In this document: positions 35,152 through 44,480 of the stretch, piece after piece
Layout: the number at the start of each line of letters is the position of its first letter
How positions within the stretch are numbered: position 1 is the stretch's first letter
Assembly (NCBI GenBank): GCA_003166795.1
Contig: PMUS01000058.1
Span: 14,498-78,497 of the forward strand
Source: Acidobacteriota bacterium
GTDB taxonomy: Bacteria; Acidobacteriota; Terriglobia; Acidiferrales; UBA7541
Length of the DNA stretch: 64,000 nucleotides
Reading direction: 5' to 3'
The notes under the pieces: model-generated
Seen by the model: the letters and a program-made list of their open reading frames with translations, nothing else
What the model was told of the DNA's origin: nothing
Database searches by the model: none
Made by a program: the position numbers and the translations under genes

Positions 35152-37290
35152 TTAGTGTTCGGACCCCTGCAAACCGAGGTACTTCATCATCGGGCCAACG
35201 CTCGGGTCCTTGCCTCGCCACGCTGCATACATCTGCGCCAAATCCTCCGTGTTGCCGCGCGAAAGCACCATCTGCCGGAAACGGTCGCCATTGGCACGCG
35301 TCAGGCCGCCGTGATCTTCAAACCACTGGTAGGCATCGTCATCGAGCATCTCCGACCATAGATAAGCGTAGTAACCGGCAGAGTAGCCGCTTGCCCAGAT
35401 GTGGTTGAAATAGCTCGAGCGGTAGCGGGGCGGCACGGCGCTGAGCAGGAGATGCGTCTTCTCAAGCGCGTGTTTCTCGAATGCATCTGGCTGCTGCAAC
35501 GCAGCGCTGGCAGGAAGGGTGTGCCACTGCATATCGAGTTCCGCGGCCGCGACTAATTCCGTCACCTTGTATCCTTCGTTAAATTTTGCGGCGTCCCTGA
35601 TCTTGGCTGCCAGATCAGCCGGTATGGGCGCTCCCGTCTTGTAGTGCCTGGCGTAATGGTTGAAGACAGCGGGATAGAGGGCCCAGTGTTCATTGAATTG
35701 TGAAGGAAACTCCACGAAGTCTCGCGCAGTAGCTGTGCCTGACAAGCCCGGGTATCGCGCGTTCGCGAACATGCCGTTCAGCGCGTGGCCAAACTCGTGG
35801 AACATGGTCGTCACGTCGTCAAAGCTGATGAGCGCCGGCTCGCCCGGCGGGGGTTTCGGCAGATTCGCGACGTTGTAGACCACCGGCTGCGTGCCCAGAA
35901 GCGTTGATTGACGCACGAAACTGCTCATCCATGCGCCGCCCTGCTTGTTGTCGCGCTTGAAGTAGTCGCAGTAGAAGAGCGCCAATGGCTTGCCATCCGC
36001 ATCCGTGACTTCAAAGACGCGGACGTCGGGTTGGTAAACGGGGATGTCCTTTTGTTCCTTAAAGGTGATCCCATACAGCTGGTTGGCCGCGTAGAAGACT
36101 CCGTTTTCGAGCACATTGTTCAGCTCGAAGTACGGCTTGACCTCTGCCTCGTTCACATCGTACTTCGCCTTGCGCACTTGTTCCGAATAGAAGTCCCAGT
36201 CCCAGGGCTGGAGCGTGAAGCCGCCTTTTTGCGCGTCGATAACATCCTGGATGTCCCTGGCCTCGCTCGCCGCCTTGGCGGTCGCGCTGGGCACCAGCGC
36301 ATCCATGAATTTCATCGCGGCTTCCGGAGTTTTCGCCATCTGGTCTCTCAGCTTCCACGCGGCGTGGTTGGGATAGCCGAGGAGCTCTGCCCGCTGTGCG
36401 CGAAGCTGCGCCAGGCGCGAGATGACGTCAAGCGTATCGTTGGCATCGCCGCGCTCGGTACGGTTCCAGGATTTCTCGAAGACGGCCTCGCGTGTCGCCC
36501 AGACGCTGAGCGAGGCAAGCTCTGGCTGCTGCGTCGTGTTCTGCAGCGGGAGCACGTACCCGGATTGTTTGCGGCCCTGCGCCGCCTGTGCGGCCGCGGC
36601 GATCTGCGAATCGCTCAATCCGGCAAGCGCACTTTTGTCCGTGGTGGCGTAGGCCCCGTCCTTCGTCGCGGCTAGAAGCTTCGTGGAAAAATCATTCGAG
36701 AGCGTCGAGATTTCCGAGTTCAGTTTCTTTAACTGGATTTTGTCCGTTTCCGAGAGGTTTGCGCCGGATTGCAGGAAATAGTCGTAGGTAACCTCGAGAA
36801 GTCTCCGCGACTCAGGATCGAGTTTGATCGAATCGCGTTGTTTGTAGACGGCAGCCACCCGCGCAAAAAGCTTGGAGTTCAGGTAGATGGCATCGTAGTG
36901 CGCCGCCAGTCTTGGCGCCTCTTCCGACCGAACTTTCTGCAGGACGGGATTGGTATTGGCCTCGCTCGCAGCGCCGAACGCGGCCTGCGCTCGATCGAGG
37001 AGCCGCCCGGTCTTCTCCATGGCCACGAGCGTATTCTCCAAGGTCGGCGCCGCTGAATTGTCCGCTATCGCCTCGATCTCGGAAATTTGCTCGACCATAC
37101 CCGCTTCGATGGCCGGCTGATAATCCTCATCCTTGATCTTGTCGAAGGGAGGCGCACGGAACGGCAGTGTGCTGGGCGCATAAAACGGGTTCGACGGACC
37201 AAAGCTCGAATCGGTGTCCGCGACAGGCGTGAAAAAATTACCCAGTGCGATGGCACCAGACACGATCACAGTAGCCATCTGTTTCCACAT
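35152..37290 (-). CDS. M3 family oligopeptidase (Dcp-like), exported
   Basis: From ATG 37290 (GGGGA five bases upstream) this is a 712-residue zinc metallopeptidase of family M3. The zinc site is MFHEFGHALNG (His498, Glu499, His502), with the downstream glutamate in DFVEFPSQFNEHW. The conserved end YRSSYFNHIWASGYSAGYYAYLW is typical of peptidyl-dipeptidase Dcp and oligopeptidase A. The N-terminus has a signal-like hydrophobic helix (MATVIVSGAIALGNFFT), so it is probably periplasmic and degrades short peptides. ATG 37314 is an upstream alternative without a ribosome-binding site. Confidence 0.94.
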   Translation of the reverse strand: MWKQMATVIVSGAIALGNFFTPVADTDSSFGPSNPFYAPSTLPFRAPPFDKIKDEDYQPAIEAGMVEQISEIEAIADNSAAPTLENTLVAMEKTGRLLDRAQAAFGAASEANTNPVLQKVRSEEAPRLAAHYDAIYLNSKLFARVAAVYKQRDSIKLDPESRRLLEVTYDYFLQSGANLSETDKIQLKKLNSEISTLSNDFSTKLLAATKDGAYATTDKSALAGLSDSQIAAAAQAAQGRKQSGYVLPLQNTTQQPELASLSVWATREAVFEKSWNRTERGDANDTLDVISRLAQLRAQRAELLGYPNHAAWKLRDQMAKTPEAAMKFMDALVPSATAKAASEARDIQDVIDAQKGGFTLQPWDWDFYSEQVRKAKYDVNEAEVKPYFELNNVLENGVFYAANQLYGITFKEQKDIPVYQPDVRVFEVTDADGKPLALFYCDYFKRDNKQGGAWMSSFVRQSTLLGTQPVVYNVANLPKPPPGEPALISFDDVTTMFHEFGHALNGMFANARYPGLSGTATARDFVEFPSQFNEHWALYPAVFNHYARHYKTGAPIPADLAAKIRDAAKFNEGYKVTELVAAAELDMQWHTLPASAALQQPDAFEKHALEKTHLLLSAVPPRYRSSYFNHIWASGYSAGYYAYLWSEMLDDDAYQWFEDHGGLTRANGDRFRQMVLSRGNTEDLAQMYAAWRGKDPSVGPMMKYLGLQGSEH

Positions 37291-37515
37291 AAATTTCCCC
37301 GTACGCCATGGCATGGGGTGGGTCCGAACTGTAAGCCCACGCGCCCCGATTGTAAGAGGATTCCCGCGGCTGCCAAGAGAATTCGCGTCGCCGGTACGGG
37401 GGTACTAAACGAAGGCCGGCGCTAGTACCAATCGAACGCAACCATCCGCCTATCGTACCGAAAGTGGCGGAACGCTAGTCTGTCAATGCACACCTGTAAT
37501 TGACGTGGACCCGCG

Positions 37516-38502
37516 ATGGGCATTCCGGCCGCCGGCAAGAAAATGCACATTCCCCCGACAAAAAAAACCCCGATCTTTTCCATTATATTGCCGACGCGCG
37601 ACAGAGCGGCGATGTTGCGGAGAGCGGTGTCAAGCGTGTGCCGTCAGTCGTTCCCGGACTTCGAGCTCATCATCGTTGACGACGGATCGGCGGAATGCCA
37701 CGCGGCGGATCTCCCCAGCGACCCTCGCATTCGGATCATCAGAAACTCGGTCAGCCTGGGTGCCGCCCAGGCGAGAAACATTGGCATTGAAGCGGCACAG
37801 GGGACTTACATCTCCTTTCTCGACGACGATGACGAATACAAGAGTTCATTCCTTTCCCGCACCTACGCCAGTTTGAAAGACACTCCCGAGGAAATTGGAA
37901 TCAGCTGGTGCGGTGCGAAATTCATCCACTACCCGAGGCAGGTTGGCGAAGCGCCCTGCGTGCGCGTAAGCAGGTTCGGGCCGCATAAGAACAGGCACGC
38001 ACTCCTTGTAGATTTTCTCTCCGTCGGAACGGGCCACGGCGTGACGATAAAAGAGGCCTGTCTCGCGAAAGTTGGTCCTTTCAACGCGGCGCTAAAAGTC
38101 GCCTCGGACACCGACATGTTTTTCCGAATTCTGGGCGAAGGCTTCTTGCCGCTAGCCGTGCCGGGTGTGCATATCGTGCGTCACGATCATCGTGGGCCTC
38201 GGCTGACAGGCGCCGATCTTTACCAGGAGAGGATCCGTATATGGGAGGAGTGGCTCCTGATACAACATTCGGATTTCCTGGATCAACATCCCGTCATAAG
38301 AAAAAATCTTCTCGGCTACGTAAACTCTCTAAAGCAGAGCCTGGCCGATGTTGGGAGTTCCAGGCAGGCCACCCATACGAGTGCCGCTCGCCACGACTCG
38401 CTGCTTTCGCGATTCCCTACGGTTCGAGGCTGGCTCGCGCTAGCTGATCTTCCGCGCAGAATTCTAAGGCAATTACAAATTGATCGATTGGGGGCTAAAT
38501 GA
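37516..38502 (+). CDS. Glycosyltransferase family 2
   Basis: This 328-residue GT-A enzyme has the family 2 N-terminal nucleotide-sugar-binding pattern: FSIILPTRDRAAMLRRAVSS, ELIIVDDGSAECH, LGAAQARNIGIEAAQGTYIS and the DxD-containing FLDDDDEYK. The acceptor half includes KVGPFNAALKVASDTDMFFR. No membrane segments are seen, so it is a soluble or peripheral inverting transferase for a cell-surface glycan. The substrate is unknown. No other glycan genes are adjacent. Its stop codon overlaps the start of a 54-residue gene by 2 bases. Confidence 0.9.
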   Translation: MGIPAAGKKMHIPPTKKTPIFSIILPTRDRAAMLRRAVSSVCRQSFPDFELIIVDDGSAECHAADLPSDPRIRIIRNSVSLGAAQARNIGIEAAQGTYISFLDDDDEYKSSFLSRTYASLKDTPEEIGISWCGAKFIHYPRQVGEAPCVRVSRFGPHKNRHALLVDFLSVGTGHGVTIKEACLAKVGPFNAALKVASDTDMFFRILGEGFLPLAVPGVHIVRHDHRGPRLTGADLYQERIRIWEEWLLIQHSDFLDQHPVIRKNLLGYVNSLKQSLADVGSSRQATHTSAARHDSLLSRFPTVRGWLALADLPRRILRQLQIDRLGAK

Positions 38503-38663
38503 AACAAGCAAATCCGGTGTCAGACGACATGTTCGAGAAAGCCCGCGAGGCGTTCTTCGGAACCGCAAAGACATTACCGAAAGACGACCGCAGCAACCGC
38601 ATTGACTCCGCGCTCGAACACGTCGAAGTCATTGCGCAGACCGAGAAAGTTCTCACAGCATAG
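38499..38663 (+). CDS. 54-residue protein coupled to the glycosyltransferase
   Basis: ATG 38499-38501 overlaps the glycosyltransferase TGA (38500-38502) in an ATGA arrangement, which strongly suggests translational coupling. The product is a charged, soluble helical peptide (MFEKAREAFFGTAKTLPKDD is its middle part) ending at TAG 38661-38663. Codon use is like its neighbours, and the frame contains no rare-looking stretches. I recognise no family. It may be an accessory subunit of the transferase. Confidence 0.6.
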   Translation: MKQANPVSDDMFEKAREAFFGTAKTLPKDDRSNRIDSALEHVEVIAQTEKVLTA

Positions 38664-38784
38664 CGTCCGGCTACCACCCGATTAGGCGAATAACCGGGGA
38701 TTCGAAGCGTCACTCCGCCTCTCCTCTAAGCGCGTCTATTGGGCGCCGTAAAGCCGACGTTTGCTCGGACGACTCTTCGCGTCG

Positions 38785-38813
38785 TTGACTCACCTCCCGC
38801 GACAAACTAAGAT
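38785..38813 (+). promoter_or_regulatory. Promoter of the fourth kinase gene, probably leaderless
   Basis: TTGACT (38785-38790), a 17-base spacer, TAAGAT (38808-38813), then 9 bases to the ATG at 38823. This is a near-consensus sigma70 promoter whose start point would fall within a few bases of the start codon. Confidence 0.65.
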
Positions 38814-38822
38814 GTCGGCCTC

Positions 38823-41072
38823 ATGCCCGACACCGCTTCCCTGACAGGACAGACGTTTTCGCATTACCGAATCCTCAAACAACTCGGCGCCGGCGGAATG
38901 GGCGTGGTGTACGAAGCCCAGGATTCCCAGCTCGGCCGCCGCGTGGCCCTGAAATTTCTCCCGCCAGAAATGGCGCAGGATAGCCAGCTGATCGAGCGCT
39001 TTCAGCGCGAAGCGCGCGCCGCTTCGTCCCTGAATCATCCCAACATCTGCACCATCCATGCGATCGAACAGTTTGAACGCAGGCACTTCATCGTCATGGA
39101 GCTGCTGGAGGGGGAGACGCTGGCGCAGAAGATGACCCGGCAGCCGATGGAAATAGACAAGCTGCTGCCGCTATCCATCGAAATCGCCGATGCCCTGGAA
39201 TCGGCTCACGCCAAGGGAATCGTGCACCGCGACATCAAGCCCGCAAACCTCTTCCTCACCGAGCGCGGGCAGATGAAGATTCTCGACTTCGGCCTGGCCA
39301 AGATAAACCAGGGCGAAATCGCTCAGGGACTCACGGTCGGACAGGCGGAGACCATGGCGCCCGAGCTTACTTCGCCGGGCGCGGCCATCGGCACGGTGTC
39401 CTACATGTCGCCCGAGCAGGCCCGTGGCCAGTTTGTGGACGCTCGGACAGATCTCTTTTCCACGGGAACCGTGCTGTACCAAATGGCGACTGGGACGCTG
39501 CCCTTTCAGGGAGACACCTCGGCGGTCGTATTCGACGCGATCCTGAACCGCGAACCCAAGCCAGCTGCGGAGCTGAATCCCTTGCTCCCTCCCGATTTTG
39601 TGCGCATCCTCGACAAGGCCCTCGAAAAGGACCGCAACCTGCGTTGCCAGACGGCCACTGAGCTGAAAACCGATCTCAGCCGGCTGAAGCGCGATCTCGA
39701 AACGGGCAAAAAACGCGCGAAGGAGAAAATCGACTCAGATCCCGCAGTCCAGAAGCAGACTGGAAAATCCGTGGCCGTTCTCTATTTCGAAAATTTGAGC
39801 GGCGCCAAGGAAGACGAATACCTGCGCGACGGTATCACCGAGGACGTCATCACCGAGCTTTCCAAGATTCGCGGACTAAACACTTTTTCGCGCCCCACAG
39901 TTCTGGCCTTCCGAGATAAACCGGTGACTCCGGCGCAGATCGGCCAGCAGCTCGGCGCCGCTTATGTGCTCACCGGCACCTTGCGCCGCGCCGGCGCGCG
40001 TCTGCGCATCAGCGTCCAACTCGTGGACACGCACACGGATTTTCCGCTCTGGTCGGAGCGCTTCGACCGCGAGATGAAGGACGTTTTCGAAATACAGGAC
40101 GAGATGGCCCGCAAGATTGCCGAGGCCCTGCGCGTGACGCTTTCCCCGCAGGAACTGGAGGCTTTGGCCGTCAAGCCCACGGAAAACCTGCAGGCCTACG
40201 ACCTCTACCTGCGCGGCAAACGATACGCGCGGCGGCAGACCCGTCAGGACCTCGAATTCGCCTTGCAGATGTTCGAAAACGCTGTGGCCATGGACGCCAG
40301 CTTCGCCCTGGCGTACGCGGCCTGCGCCAATGCCTGCGCCATGTTCTACTGCAACTACAGCCGCGATCAGGTTTGGGTGGAACGCGCGCGGGAGGCCTCC
40401 GGCAAGGCCGTGGCTCTTCGCTGGGACTTGCCCGAAGTGCAGGTCAGCCAAGCATGGGTCCTTTACGCGGCCGAACTCCACGACGAAGCCGTGCGCATGG
40501 TCAAAAAAGCCATCGAGCGCAAGCGCGACTGCGAGGGCGCCTATTACTTGCTGTGCCGCGCCCTCTTTGCCGCTGGACGCTACCAGGAGATTGTGGACGT
40601 GGCGGAGGCCGCCATCGAAGCGAGCGGTGAGGACTACAACGTTTATGTGCCCATCGGGAACTCTCTCGGCGCCATGGGCAAAGGAGAAGCCAGGCGAAAC
40701 ATGACCCAGCGAAGGATGGCAGCGCTCGAGAACCATCTGAAGCAGGTGCCCGAGGATGCGCGAGCCCGCATCCTGCTGGCAGGCGACTACGCCGATTTGG
40801 CACGGTCGGACGACGCCGTGCGCGAACTCAACCTGGCCGTTACCCTGCGCGCCAATGAAGCCTCGATTCTATACAACGCTGCTTGCGTGTACTGCGGCCT
40901 GAAAAGAAATCGGGAGGCCGTGGACGCCCTGAACAAAGCTTGGGAAGCGGGATTCCGGGACGCCGTGTGGGCCCGCCGCGATCCGGACCTCGCTCCGCTT
41001 CATAGCGATCCGGATTTTAACCGGCTATACCCAGAGAGCCCTGCGTCACTGCCCGCATCCAACTCGCACTAG
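38823..41072 (+). CDS. Soluble Ser/Thr protein kinase fused to TolB-like and TPR domains (paralogue)
   Basis: The 749-residue protein has [14 protein letters not shown], Lys44, [10 protein letters not shown] (Asp137), DFG 155-157 and [13 protein letters not shown] TolB-like module follows from about residue 313 ([60 protein letters not shown]), then TPR-like repeats to the end. No transmembrane helix is visible. It shares domain order and long stretches of sequence with the kinase at 29831. The C-terminal half diverges more than the kinase half, suggesting different partners. Confidence 0.93.
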   Translation: MPDTASLTGQTFSHYRILKQLGAGGMGVVYEAQDSQLGRRVALKFLPPEMAQDSQLIERFQREARAASSLNHPNICTIHAIEQFERRHFIVMELLEGETLAQKMTRQPMEIDKLLPLSIEIADALESAHAKGIVHRDIKPANLFLTERGQMKILDFGLAKINQGEIAQGLTVGQAETMAPELTSPGAAIGTVSYMSPEQARGQFVDARTDLFSTGTVLYQMATGTLPFQGDTSAVVFDAILNREPKPAAELNPLLPPDFVRILDKALEKDRNLRCQTATELKTDLSRLKRDLETGKKRAKEKIDSDPAVQKQTGKSVAVLYFENLSGAKEDEYLRDGITEDVITELSKIRGLNTFSRPTVLAFRDKPVTPAQIGQQLGAAYVLTGTLRRAGARLRISVQLVDTHTDFPLWSERFDREMKDVFEIQDEMARKIAEALRVTLSPQELEALAVKPTENLQAYDLYLRGKRYARRQTRQDLEFALQMFENAVAMDASFALAYAACANACAMFYCNYSRDQVWVERAREASGKAVALRWDLPEVQVSQAWVLYAAELHDEAVRMVKKAIERKRDCEGAYYLLCRALFAAGRYQEIVDVAEAAIEASGEDYNVYVPIGNSLGAMGKGEARRNMTQRRMAALENHLKQVPEDARARILLAGDYADLARSDDAVRELNLAVTLRANEASILYNAACVYCGLKRNREAVDALNKAWEAGFRDAVWARRDPDLAPLHSDPDFNRLYPESPASLPASNSH

Positions 41073-41307
41073 ATCGACGAGCGCGATCGTAACGCTCTAG
41101 TTCGAATGCCTGACCCATCCACTTCCGCCGCGCGCGCAACGTCATAGACGAGCCATCAGGAAAACTGGTATATACTCTCGCCGGGCCGGGCGCTTCCCGG
41201 GGGAAACTCTGGTCCACTGGGTGGGTTCCAACAGGTTCTCTTGCGGCGGCAGCTTCGTCGCGAACGATTGAAATCCGTATTCGAACACTATTCTGAGGAG
41301 GCAGCAG

Positions 41308-41892
41308 ATGAAGAAGTTTCTCGTATTAGCAGGACTCGCGGCGGCGCTGGCGGTACCGTCGCTCGCGGCGACCAGCACCTGGAATATCGACCCGTACCAC
41401 GCGAACGCGCAGTTTATTGTGCGGCACCTGGGAATTTCCAACATCCAGGGTGAGTTCACCAAGGTTACCGGAACGGTCGTAATTGACGACTCGGACATCA
41501 CCAAATCCACCGTCAACGCTTCGATTGACGTTGCCTCGATTGACACGCGCGTTTCGCGGCGCGATGACGATCTGAAGAGCGATGGCTTCTTCGATGCGAC
41601 CAAGTTCCCAACGATGACTTTCGTGTCCACCAAGATCGTGAAGTCGGGCGACGGCATGTTGAAGATGACCGGCAACCTGACCATCAAGGGCGTCACAAAG
41701 GAAGTCACATTTGACGTCACCGGCCCGACTGCTCCCGTCAGCGCGATGGGCAGCACGCGCCGCGGCGTTTCCGCGACGGGAAAGATCAACCGCCAGGACT
41801 TTGGCGTGAGCAAGGATCCCGGCATGGTTGGCGACGACATCACCATCATGCTGGACCTCGAAATGACGCCGCCACCGGCGCCGAAACCGTAA
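41308..41892 (+). CDS. YceI family periplasmic lipocalin-like protein
   Basis: The 194-residue protein has a signal peptide (MKKFLVLAGLAAALAVPSLA) and the YceI fold: TSTWNIDPYHANAQFIVRHL, IQGEFTKVTGTVVIDDSDIT, TRVSRRDDDLKSDGFFDATK, FPTMTFVSTKI, and KGVTKEVTFDVTG. YceI proteins form a hydrophobic barrel that binds isoprenoid-like lipids. The start has a strong GAGGAGG 8 bases upstream. A -10-like TATACT at 41171-41176 would give a leader of about 130 bases containing a CCGGG/CCCGG hairpin. The gene ends in a clear terminator. Confidence 0.93.
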   Translation: MKKFLVLAGLAAALAVPSLAATSTWNIDPYHANAQFIVRHLGISNIQGEFTKVTGTVVIDDSDITKSTVNASIDVASIDTRVSRRDDDLKSDGFFDATKFPTMTFVSTKIVKSGDGMLKMTGNLTIKGVTKEVTFDVTGPTAPVSAMGSTRRGVSATGKINRQDFGVSKDPGMVGDDITIMLDLEMTPPPAPKP

Positions 41893-41921
41893 TCGGATTT
41901 CACCACCATCGAGCATTTAGG

Positions 41922-41954
41922 AAGGCGGCGTCGATTCCGGCGCCGCCTTTTTTT
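41922..41954 (+). terminator. Intrinsic terminator after the YceI gene
   Basis: AAGGCGGCG (41922-41930) pairs perfectly with CGCCGCCTT (41941-41949) around a 10-base loop, followed by a run of T (41948-41954). This is the best-formed plus-strand intrinsic terminator in the window and ends a single-gene transcript. Confidence 0.9.
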
Positions 41955-42140
41955 CTCGAATCGCGGATTTCAAAAAGATTATGCCCTTCGTGCGCGGACG
42001 CTTGCCCGATCGCCAAGGGCCGGGCGACGGAAGTTGCGAGTGGCTGTCCACCAGCGAAGCTTATGGACAATTCATAGCCAGCTGCCTACTATTGACCCGT
42101 CGTTCCAATAAATCGACGAAACGAAAGGAACACGCGGGAA

Positions 42141-42395
42141 ATGACGACGGCAAAGAGAATGAACAAGAGCAAGAAACTTGCTCCAGCAAAGAAACTGAAC
42201 GCCGTAACGACTTTGACGACGCTGCCGTCGCTCGTCACCGGCCCTGGTCCGTCGTCAGGGAGTGTGGCATCGTCCCCGACTCCGGCCCCGTTCCACATCC
42301 GACCATCGGTGGATCAGGCTACTCCGCAACTATACGACGAGGTCCTGGGTACAAGCTCGCCGTCGTCCGCAACCGCCTCGGATTCCGAAACGTAG
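42141..42395 (+). CDS. Possible small protein with repeated KKL N-terminus
   Basis: This 84-residue frame fits exactly in the otherwise empty stretch between the YceI terminator and the 3' end of the EamA gene. Its N-terminus is Lys-rich with a repeated motif (KSKKLAPAKKLNAVTTLT), and the rest is Ser/Thr/Pro-rich and low in structure. The layout of a basic, patterned leader plus a variable tail is reminiscent of precursor peptides, but there are no Cys residues and no maturation genes nearby. AAGGAA lies 14 bases upstream, which is too far for a good ribosome site. It could be non-coding. Confidence 0.35.
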   Translation: MTTAKRMNKSKKLAPAKKLNAVTTLTTLPSLVTGPGPSSGSVASSPTPAPFHIRPSVDQATPQLYDEVLGTSSPSSATASDSET

Positions 42396-42419
42396 AACTC
42401 GTCGCCGATTTTGACGGTT

Positions 42420-43361
42420 CTATCCTCTCCGCTGGCGTTCCCGCGCAGAGGCGTGCTCGGCGAGGTAGACACCCAAGAGCACAAGCCCGCCGCTCGCCAG
42501 CAAACGCCCCGTCGGATGTTCGCCAAGCAACGGGATCGAGAGCAGCACCACAACGACCGGTTGCAAATAGTTTACGACCACGACGCGCGACGCCTCCATG
42601 TGGCCCAGCAGCCAATAGAAAATTAGGTAGCCTCCAACGGAGCTGAACGCGACCATGTAAAACAATCCCGCCCAGGCGGACCAACCGACGCTTTTCCAAT
42701 CGAGTCGCATTCCGTGCCGGATCGCAAGCGGGAGCCAAAGCAAAGCGGCCGCTGTCGCGTTGAATGTGGTCATCGAAAGCGCGTCGTACAATCCCGCCAC
42801 TCGCTTGCCCAGAACGGTGTAGATGGAAAACCCCAGCGTGCCGGCGAGCGTGATCAGATCACCCAGAAGCAAAGGCGAGTGCAGGGGAGATCCCTGATCG
42901 GTCTCGAGCAACAGCACTCCGCAAAAGGAAATTATCATTCCGAGGCTTTTCCCCATCGCCAGCTCTTCGAGCTTCAGCGCGCTGGCAAGCAAAAGTATCA
43001 GGATCGGTCCCAGCGCGATGATCAGGACAGAGTGTTGGGACGTCGTGAGCGAGAGTCCCAGAACGAAGCAGCCCTGATTCACGGCGAAGCCGAAGAATCC
43101 GAGATACACAAACGCCCACACGTCGCCTGCCCGCAGCGGCGTGCGGCCGCGCTGGCTGAAATAGATCGCCAGAAGCAGCGCGGCGGAAAGCTGGAATCGG
43201 AATGACGCGAGTGTCAGCGCGTCAAGGTGCGTGAGCGTGAGCTTGCCGACGACGTAATTCACCGACCAGACCAGGAGCACGGCCCCGAGCGCCACGGCCA
43301 GCACAAATGAACTCGGGCGATTTGCGGAGGCGGTGTTCGATGGGGCGGGGGCTAATGGCAA
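42420..43361 (-). CDS. EamA/DMT family transporter
   Basis: The 313-residue protein has ten predicted hydrophobic segments in two EamA halves, for example VLAVALGAVLLVWSVNYVVG, HSVLIIALGPILILLLASAL and VVVVNYLQPVVVVLLSIPLL with the conserved glutamate of LGEHPTG. Members of the drug/metabolite transporter superfamily export or import small metabolites such as amino acids. It is the last gene of a four-gene operon and starts 3 bases after the MenC-like gene, so a substrate linked to that enzyme is likely. Confidence 0.92.
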   Translation of the reverse strand: MPLAPAPSNTASANRPSSFVLAVALGAVLLVWSVNYVVGKLTLTHLDALTLASFRFQLSAALLLAIYFSQRGRTPLRAGDVWAFVYLGFFGFAVNQGCFVLGLSLTTSQHSVLIIALGPILILLLASALKLEELAMGKSLGMIISFCGVLLLETDQGSPLHSPLLLGDLITLAGTLGFSIYTVLGKRVAGLYDALSMTTFNATAAALLWLPLAIRHGMRLDWKSVGWSAWAGLFYMVAFSSVGGYLIFYWLLGHMEASRVVVVNYLQPVVVVLLSIPLLGEHPTGRLLASGGLVLLGVYLAEHASARERQRRG

Positions 43362-43364
43362 GTG

Positions 43365-44471
43365 CTAGTCGAGAACCTCGCGGCGCTTCGTCAGCGATTC
43401 GATCCGGTCAAGGCGCGGCTCGTATCCGATTCCGGGGAGGGTCGGCACGCGAATCGTTCCCTGGCGCGTCACTTCCACTTCCGGCTGGATGATATCTTCT
43501 GCCCAGTAGCGGCGGCTGGCCGAGACGTCGCCGGGCAGCGAGAAATTCGCGAGCGACGACATCGCGATATTGTGCGCGCGGCCAATACCCGATTCGAGCA
43601 TCCCGCCGCACCACACGGGAATCGAATTAGCCTGGCACAGATCGTGAATGCGGCGCGCCGAAGTGTGCCCGCCGACGCGGCCCAGTTTGATGTTGATGAT
43701 CTGGCAAGCGCGGGTTTCAATCGCGGCGCGCGCGTGCTCCACGCCGTGAATACATTCATCGAGGCAGATGGGCGTCTGAAGCTGGCGCTGGAGTTGCGCG
43801 TGCGAGAATATGTCGTCCCAGCCGAGCGGCTGCTCGATCATGACCAGATAGTAGGCGTCGAGAGCCTTCAGCAGTGGCGCGTCTTCCAGGCGATATGCGG
43901 AGTTCGCGTCCACCTGCAGCCGGACGCGGGGAAACTTTTCGCGAAGCGCGCGCACGGGCTCGACGTCGTGCCCCGGCTTGATTTTGATCTTGATGCGCTG
44001 ATAACCGGCCGCGAGTGCCTCGTCCACTTTCGCGACCAGTCCCGCCATCGTCGGCTGGATTCCGATGGAGACTCCGCACGGAATCTCATCGCGCGCGCCA
44101 CCCAGAAGTTTTGCGAGCGGCAGATTTTTCTGTTTCGCTTCGGCGTCCCAGAAAGCAGTTTCGATCGCGGCTTTGGCCATGTTGTGCCCGCGAACGGGCG
44201 CGAGCAGGTCCCACACCTCCGACGCCGAGGCGATTTCCCTTCCCTTCAGCAACGGCCATAGGTAATCGTGCAGAATCAGCCACGCGGTTTCGACAGTCTC
44301 GTAGGAGTAGAACGGATTCTCACCTGCCGTGGACTCACCCCATGCGGCGACGCCGTCAATATCCGCCTCGACGAGCAGGATGCGACGCAGGTCGGAGGTG
44401 CCGAAGCTGGTCTGAAAGGGCGAGAGAAGCCGCAGATGAATTTCGCGGAGCGTGATTTTCCTGAGTCGCAT
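43365..44471 (-). CDS. o-Succinylbenzoate synthase / N-succinylamino acid racemase-like enolase-superfamily enzyme
   Basis: This 368-residue enolase-superfamily enzyme is of the MenC2/NSAR subgroup (note GVSIGIQP). The capping domain precedes a barrel with the KxK motif (Lys161, Lys163), metal ligands Asp188 (LQVDANSAY), Glu213 (IEQPLG) and Asp238 (CLDECI), and the opposite base Lys262 (INIKLGRVGG). All catalytic residues are intact. This subgroup does o-succinylbenzoate synthesis, N-succinylamino acid racemisation, or both. With a GNAT gene directly upstream and no menaquinone genes around, the racemase role in D-to-L amino acid conversion is favoured. Confidence 0.9.
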   Translation of the reverse strand: MRLRKITLREIHLRLLSPFQTSFGTSDLRRILLVEADIDGVAAWGESTAGENPFYSYETVETAWLILHDYLWPLLKGREIASASEVWDLLAPVRGHNMAKAAIETAFWDAEAKQKNLPLAKLLGGARDEIPCGVSIGIQPTMAGLVAKVDEALAAGYQRIKIKIKPGHDVEPVRALREKFPRVRLQVDANSAYRLEDAPLLKALDAYYLVMIEQPLGWDDIFSHAQLQRQLQTPICLDECIHGVEHARAAIETRACQIINIKLGRVGGHTSARRIHDLCQANSIPVWCGGMLESGIGRAHNIAMSSLANFSLPGDVSASRRYWAEDIIQPEVEVTRQGTIRVPTLPGIGYEPRLDRIESLTKRREVLD

Positions 44472-44480
44472 TCTTGCCTT

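Noticed and set aside
41981-42646. 221-codon plus-strand frame overlapping the EamA gene end
   Set aside because: It runs through the YceI downstream spacer into the 3' part of a clear transporter gene on the other strand, and its translation is low-complexity and charged.
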